Below are positions 8,036 to 10,960 of a stretch of 10,960 nucleotides of DNA, in pieces (position 1 is the first letter of the stretch; each line of letters begins with the position of its first letter). The stretch is from UKL13-2 sp031431435 (lineage in GTDB: Bacteria > Pseudomonadota > Gammaproteobacteria > Burkholderiales > Usitatibacteraceae). Location of the stretch: the NCBI GenBank assembly GCA_031431435.1, contig JANPDI010000070.1, positions 1 through 10,960 on the forward strand, given 5' to 3'. The notes below the pieces were generated by a model. That model searched no databases. It saw only the letters and a list, made by a program, of their open reading frames with translations, and was not told the origin of the DNA. The position numbers and the translations under genes are program-made.

Positions 8036-8058
8036 CCGTGGTTTCGGACCACTGTCAA
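8030..8058 (-). promoter_or_regulatory. sigma70-like promoter of the efflux operon
   Basis: On the minus strand a perfect -35 hexamer TTGACA (8058-8053) is followed after exactly 17 bp by TAACTT (8035-8030), which keeps the most conserved -10 positions (TA at the front and T at the end). The start of transcription would be near 8023, about 50 bases before the adaptor ATG. The 17-bp spacer itself contains a perfect 5-bp inverted repeat (GTGGT and ACCAC around five bases). The -10 box overlaps the palindrome at 8014-8035, consistent with repression. Confidence 0.5.
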
Positions 8059-8076
8059 CCACTTTTCAGCCAACAT

Positions 8077-8104
8077 TTGACGGCCGCTACCGACCAAATA
8101 ACGT
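8077..8104 (+). promoter_or_regulatory. weak candidate promoter for the DUF4197 gene
   Basis: TTGACG (8077-8082) stands 16 bp before TAACGT (8099-8104), which keeps the TA...T frame of a -10 box. It would start a leader of about 65-70 bases. The -10 match is only three of six, so it is offered as the best candidate in the 204-bp divergent spacer and not as a firm call. Confidence 0.2.
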
Positions 8105-8161
8105 TGCGCCAATCGCGGCGGCGGCACAGCCAGCTTTTTGTTCCCCATCGCCGTTCTACGT

Positions 8162-8167
8162 GGAAAG
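8162..8167 (+). promoter_or_regulatory. ribosome binding site deciding the DUF4197 start
   Basis: GGAAAG lies 9 bases before ATG at 8177. The frame could also open from TTG at 8138, but nothing ribosome-site-like precedes that codon. This site therefore supports the ATG. Confidence 0.5.
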
Positions 8168-8176
8168 AAAAATGTG

Positions 8177-8968
8177 ATGAAATCAATAATCGGCAATAAA
8201 AACAATAACTTAAAACGTGGCAACACCGACCTGATCGAGCCGCCTGTGGATCTATCCCGGCGCGACAATCTGGTGGCGCTGGCGATGTTTTCCGCGCTGG
8301 CTTTGACCACCGGCCACCCGCGGGCCGGATGGGCCTTTTCGCTTGCTGACTTATCGCAAAAGGATGCCAGTGCGGGCGTCAAGTCGGCGCTGGAGAAGGG
8401 TGCCGACATCGCCGTGCAATTGTTGGGCAGGCAGGATGGATTCTGGGGTAACGACAAGGTACGCATTGCGCTGCCCGAGTGGATTGGCAAGGCAGAACGC
8501 GCCTTAAAAATGCTCGGCCGGGGCCGCGATATCGATGACCTCAAACTTGGCATCAACCGCGCCGCCGAGCAGGCCGTGCCGCAGGCCAAAAAGCTGCTGA
8601 CCGATGCCGTCAAATCGATGACGGTGCAGGATGCCAAAACAATTCTGACCGGTGGCGACAATTCGGTCACGCTGTTTTTTAAAGATAAAACGCAAGCGGC
8701 GTTAACCACCAAGTTCCTGCCAATTGTGACTGGCGTGACCAACAAGATCGGCCTGGCCAAACAATACAACGATGTCGCCGCGCAGGTCGAACAAACCGGT
8801 CTGATCAAGCTCAAGCCCGAGCAGCGCAAAGTCGAAACCCACGTCACCACCAAGGCGCTTGATGGCCTCTATTACATGATCGGCGAAGAAGAAAAAAAGA
8901 TCCGGCAAGACCCGGTCGGCACCGGCAGCGATATTTTGCGGCGGGTATTCGGGTCGTTGAAGCGGTGA
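8177..8968 (+). CDS. DUF4197 family protein with a twin-arginine-like leader
   Basis: The family has no assigned function; members are mostly exported proteins of Gram-negative bacteria. The 263-residue product matches it along its length: GVKSALEKGADIAVQLLG, GFWGNDKVRIALPEW, INRAAEQAVPQAKKLL, SMTVQDAKTILTGGD, FLPIVTGVTNKIGLAKQYN, TKALDGLYYMIGEEEKKIRQ and ILRRVFGSLKR. The leader is unusual. A polar n-region of about 26 residues is followed by SRRDNLVALAM (27-37), a modest hydrophobic stretch and RAGWAFS, with possible cleavage after GWA near residue 53. SRR followed by a hydrophobic segment resembles a Tat signal, but it lacks the canonical F at the +2 position and K. The gene is divergent from the efflux operon and stands alone. 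No terminator is visible after it. Confidence 0.88.
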   Translation: MKSIIGNKNNNLKRGNTDLIEPPVDLSRRDNLVALAMFSALALTTGHPRAGWAFSLADLSQKDASAGVKSALEKGADIAVQLLGRQDGFWGNDKVRIALPEWIGKAERALKMLGRGRDIDDLKLGINRAAEQAVPQAKKLLTDAVKSMTVQDAKTILTGGDNSVTLFFKDKTQAALTTKFLPIVTGVTNKIGLAKQYNDVAAQVEQTGLIKLKPEQRKVETHVTTKALDGLYYMIGEEEKKIRQDPVGTGSDILRRVFGSLKR

Positions 8969-9072
8969 GTCCGTTGATATTTGATGGGGAAACTGCACGC
9001 GATGGCTGAAATGGTTTTTGCCAACTAAATATATTGCCGTTTATCACCGACTGGCAAACGTGATCGCCATAG

Positions 9073-9149
9073 GCGCGAACCAAGCGCGAACCAAGCGCGA
9101 ACCAAGCGCGAACCAAGCGCGAACCAAGCACGAACCAAGCACGAACCAA
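9073..9149. repeat. seven-copy 11-bp tandem repeat
   Basis: The unit GCGCGAACCAA occurs five times without change (9073-9127), followed by two copies of the variant GCACGAACCAA (9128-9149) and a decayed start GTGC at 9150. Change runs in one direction across the array (GCGC, then GCAC, then GTGC), which suggests growth by slippage from one end. The period is close to one helical turn, so any bound protein would line up on one DNA face. There are no spacers. Confidence 0.97.
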
Positions 9150-9232
9150 GTGCAGTCGAATCGACGATGTGAATCGTTGCCGGTCAGCAGTATCGTCAAA
9201 CCGTTGATAAAATCCCCCTACAGAGCATTAAC

Positions 9233-9280
9233 GTATCTTATGCTTGACTTAAACGGCTGTTTTAGTCGATAATAAGATAC
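9233..9280. promoter_or_regulatory. paired operator arms around the hip promoter
   Basis: GTATCTTAT (9233-9241) and its perfect reverse complement ATAAGATAC (9272-9280) face each other across 30 bp. The left arm ends two bases before the -35 box; the right arm covers the end of the -10 box and the expected start of transcription. E. coli HipB represses its own operon through TATCC-N8-GGATA sites; the TATC/GATA cores here are similar, but the arms are further apart. Binding by the HipB encoded next to it is the natural inference. Confidence 0.6.
9244..9273 (+). promoter_or_regulatory. hipB-hipA promoter
   Basis: TTGACT (9244-9249, 5 of 6) and GATAAT (9268-9273, 5 of 6) are separated by 18 bp. 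Transcription would begin near 9280, only three to five bases before the hipB ATG, and no Shine-Dalgarno sequence precedes that ATG. Confidence 0.55.
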
Positions 9281-9283
9281 ATT

Positions 9284-9598
9284 ATGCCAAGAAAACCTCA
9301 GCCACTTTTTGCGCCTGAAAAAGCCCTGCTATCCAGCCTGGGTGAACGGCTGCGCCTCGCGCGCTTGCGGCGTGGCTTTTCGGCAGAAACCGTTGCTGAG
9401 CGGGCTGGCATTTCACGCGTGACGCTGTTTAGAGCAGAAAAGGGCGAACCCGCCGTCACATTGGGAACTTACCTGACGATCCTGCGCGTTTTTCATCTGG
9501 CGTCTGACCTTGAACTTGTGGCAAAGGATGACCTTGTTGGTCGCCGCCTTCAGGATCTTGCATTGCCGCTGCGTAAGCGCGGGCGCGCCTTGCAATGA
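9284..9598 (+). CDS. hipB: HipB-type antitoxin and autorepressor (XRE family)
   Basis: The 104-residue protein has a Cro/C1-type helix-turn-helix from about residue 16 to 76, with LGERLRLARLRRGFSAETVA leading into the recognition segment AGISRVTLFRAEKG (41-54) and the usual GTYLTILRVF helix after it. In HipAB systems the HipB dimer binds the HipA kinase, blocks it and represses the operon. Here the gene sits directly in front of a hipA-like gene and overlaps it by ATGA, so translation is coupled. ATG at 9284 gives the full DNA-binding domain. The C-terminus is short and basic (LRKRGRALQ) and may contact HipA. E. coli HipB is 88 residues, so this is slightly longer. An orphan XRE regulator is possible in principle, but the neighbour argues against it. 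Confidence 0.85.
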   Translation: MPRKPQPLFAPEKALLSSLGERLRLARLRRGFSAETVAERAGISRVTLFRAEKGEPAVTLGTYLTILRVFHLASDLELVAKDDLVGRRLQDLALPLRKRGRALQ

Positions 9599-10842
9599 AA
9601 CGGCGTACGTCATCAGTACAAGTGTGGCTCGACGCCGATATTTCAGGCGGCCAACAACTTGTTGGAGTTTTGTATCATGACGCCGGCCAAGTGCGATTTG
9701 AATACAACAGTGACTGGCTGCGAAAGCCATTTGCCTTTGCGCTAGACCCAGACCTTTCGCTTGACCGGGCAGCGTTTTTCCCAAGGCCCGAAGCCAGCAA
9801 CTTTGGAATATTCCTCGACTCGTCGCCTGATCGCTGGGGCCAGATTCTCATGTCGCGACGCGAATTGATCGAAGCCAAAGACGAACAGAGGCCTGCGCAA
9901 ACGATGTATGCATGGGACTATTTGCTTGGCGTTCAAGACGAAACAAGGCAAGGCGCGCTACGCTTTCGGACAGATGTCGGGTCAGGTTTCATTGCGGAGC
10001 ACGGATTCGCCGCACCACCGGTTACCAGCCTGCGCGAACTTGCGGCAATTGCCTATTCGCTAAGTGCCAAGAACATTAACGACTTGGACAAATTACGAAA
10101 ATGGTTGGCTGTTTTGGTCGCACCCGGGGCATCGCTTGGCGGCGCCAGGCCAAAAGCAAATTTTAGAGAACCGGATGGCAGTCTTTGGATTGCCAAGTTT
10201 CCAGCCCAACATGATTCCCGTGATGCGGGTGCATGGGAGGGAATCTTGCACTGCTTGGCCGAGAGGGCGGGAATAGACGTCGCCAAGGCGCACATTCACC
10301 AACTGGGGAACGAATATCATACCTTTTGCACACAAAGGTTTGATCGGCGTGGTGCCGACCGGATATTTTTTTCATCGGCGATGACGGTGCTTCGCAAGTC
10401 GGATGGCGGGCATGGCAGCTACCTGGAACTGGCAGAATTTATCCAACGCCACGGTACAAAAGCCGAAATCGAGAAAGACCTGGCGCAGCTATTCTTGAGG
10501 GTCGTCTTCAATATTGCAACCGGCAATCGAGATGATCATCTGCGCAATCATGGGTTCCTGATGACAAACGCAGGGTGGCGGCTGTCGCCAGCCTTTGATA
10601 TGAACCCAAGTATTGAAAAGGACGAACACGTACTCGCCATTGACGACGCGGATCGACGACCGGACATTGCAACGGCACTGTCAACCGCTGCTCTCTATCG
10701 GCTAAGTGATTCGCAAGCAACGGCGATTGTTGACAAGGTCGGTGACGTGATCAAAGGATGGCGAGAGCTCGCGCAAAAACGCCGCATTGCACGATTCGAC
10801 ATCGAACAAATGGCCGCTGCATTTTCAGCATTTAAAACATAA
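9595..10842 (+). CDS. hipA: HipA-like serine/threonine kinase toxin
   Basis: HipA kinases phosphorylate a host target (glutamyl-tRNA synthetase in E. coli) and cause growth arrest or persistence; the target of this one is unknown. The 415 residues are near the 440 of E. coli HipA. The N-terminal HipA domain spans about 8-125 (VQVWLDAD, FGIFLDSSPDRWG). The kinase core has ASLGGARPKANF (179-190), which holds Ser180 in the Gly-rich loop position where E. coli Ser150 is autophosphorylated. It also has LWIAKF with Lys201 for ATP, the catalytic loop GNRDDHLRNHG (310-320) with Asp313 and Asn318, and SPAFDMNPS with metal-binding Asp335. All key residues are present, so the enzyme looks active. The start ATG at 9595 overlaps the hipB stop. 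Substrate specificity cannot be read from the sequence; some relatives are phosphatidylinositol-kinase-fold proteins with other targets. Confidence 0.92.
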   Translation: MKRRTSSVQVWLDADISGGQQLVGVLYHDAGQVRFEYNSDWLRKPFAFALDPDLSLDRAAFFPRPEASNFGIFLDSSPDRWGQILMSRRELIEAKDEQRPAQTMYAWDYLLGVQDETRQGALRFRTDVGSGFIAEHGFAAPPVTSLRELAAIAYSLSAKNINDLDKLRKWLAVLVAPGASLGGARPKANFREPDGSLWIAKFPAQHDSRDAGAWEGILHCLAERAGIDVAKAHIHQLGNEYHTFCTQRFDRRGADRIFFSSAMTVLRKSDGGHGSYLELAEFIQRHGTKAEIEKDLAQLFLRVVFNIATGNRDDHLRNHGFLMTNAGWRLSPAFDMNPSIEKDEHVLAIDDADRRPDIATALSTAALYRLSDSQATAIVDKVGDVIKGWRELAQKRRIARFDIEQMAAAFSAFKT

Positions 10843-10960
10843 TCCAGCGATGCCGGGTGGTCTGGCCGGGCGATGACATTGCCGATATTTGCCGGCGATT
10901 CATCGCAACAAAATTCGCAATTGTCGACAGTATTGCGCTCGGTGCGTTGCTTGTCCCGTT
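10843..10960. other. region downstream of hipA, no supported gene
   Basis: The last 118 bases show no clear terminator. A plus-strand frame from ATG at 10873 stays open to the edge (29 codons, starting MTLPIFAGD), and a minus-strand frame enters from the edge and stops at 10839-10841. Neither has recognisable family signal or a ribosome site, so I call neither. Confidence 0.5.

Larger units (their letters stand above)
8969..9283. other. 315-bp spacer between the DUF4197 gene and hipB
   Basis: This gap holds no gene I can support. It contains the 11-bp tandem array (9073-9149), a visibly AT-richer stretch from about 9185, and the hip promoter and operator arms (9233-9280). The first 100 bases show no clear terminator; only a 4-bp pair TGGC/GCCA near 9002-9027 is present. 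Confidence 0.7.

Noticed and set aside
8138..8176. Upstream TTG start for the DUF4197 gene
   Set aside because: There is no ribosome site before the TTG, whereas GGAAAG stands 9 bases before ATG at 8177.
7936..8853. Minus-strand open frame of 305 codons opposite the DUF4197 gene
   Set aside because: It crosses the efflux promoter and lies antisense to a DUF4197 gene that matches its family along its whole length.
9073..9149. CRISPR array
   Set aside because: The units are only 11 bp and directly joined with no spacers; no cas gene is present.
9018..9272. Plus-strand 84-codon frame through the 11-bp repeats
   Set aside because: Its protein is mostly the repeat read in frame (ANQARTKREPS), it ends inside the hip promoter, and it has no ribosome site.
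10873..10960. Possible gene start at ATG 10873, open to the edge
   Set aside because: There are only 29 codons, no ribosome site and no recognisable similarity. A minus-strand frame is open in the same stretch, so neither can be preferred.

Overview
The window looks like a chromosomal segment of a Gram-negative proteobacterium, most likely beta- or gammaproteobacterial. It encodes an outer-membrane patatin/POTRA/barrel protein, a lipoprotein-type RND adaptor with its inner-membrane pump, a CorA close to the enterobacterial type, a DUF4197 protein and a HipA/HipB pair. The lineage is inferred from gene content only; there is no rRNA or other marker gene.

Left two thirds (1-7972) is one co-directional minus-strand block. 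In transcription order it holds an RND adaptor lipoprotein (6701-7972), an RND permease (3450-6692), a 253-bp inverted-repeat element sitting on the permease stop codon (3202-3454), a rho-independent terminator (3140-3172), a PlpD-like type Vd secreted patatin phospholipase (870-3110), and the first 266 codons of corA (798 down to 1, cut by the window edge). The adaptor and permease form a two-gene efflux operon; no outer-membrane channel or dedicated regulator gene is present in the window. A sigma70-like promoter with an operator-like palindrome over its -10 box lies in front of the adaptor.

Right third (8177-10842) is plus strand. It holds a DUF4197 protein with a twin-arginine-like leader (8177-8968), a spacer carrying seven copies of an 11-bp tandem repeat (9073-9149), and a hipB-hipA type toxin-antitoxin operon (9284-10842). 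The two hip genes overlap by ATGA. Their promoter is bracketed by two perfect 9-bp inverted arms, as expected for HipB autorepression. The last 118 bases hold no gene I can support.

The most interesting points are: the short MITE-like element with near-identical 22-bp termini that replaced the 3' UTR of the efflux operon without changing the protein, leaving the terminator stranded on the far side; the operator/promoter architecture of the efflux operon; the hip promoter with an apparently almost leaderless hipB; the 11-bp tandem array; and a possible Tat signal on a DUF4197 protein. I do not see a convincing wholly new multi-gene system.
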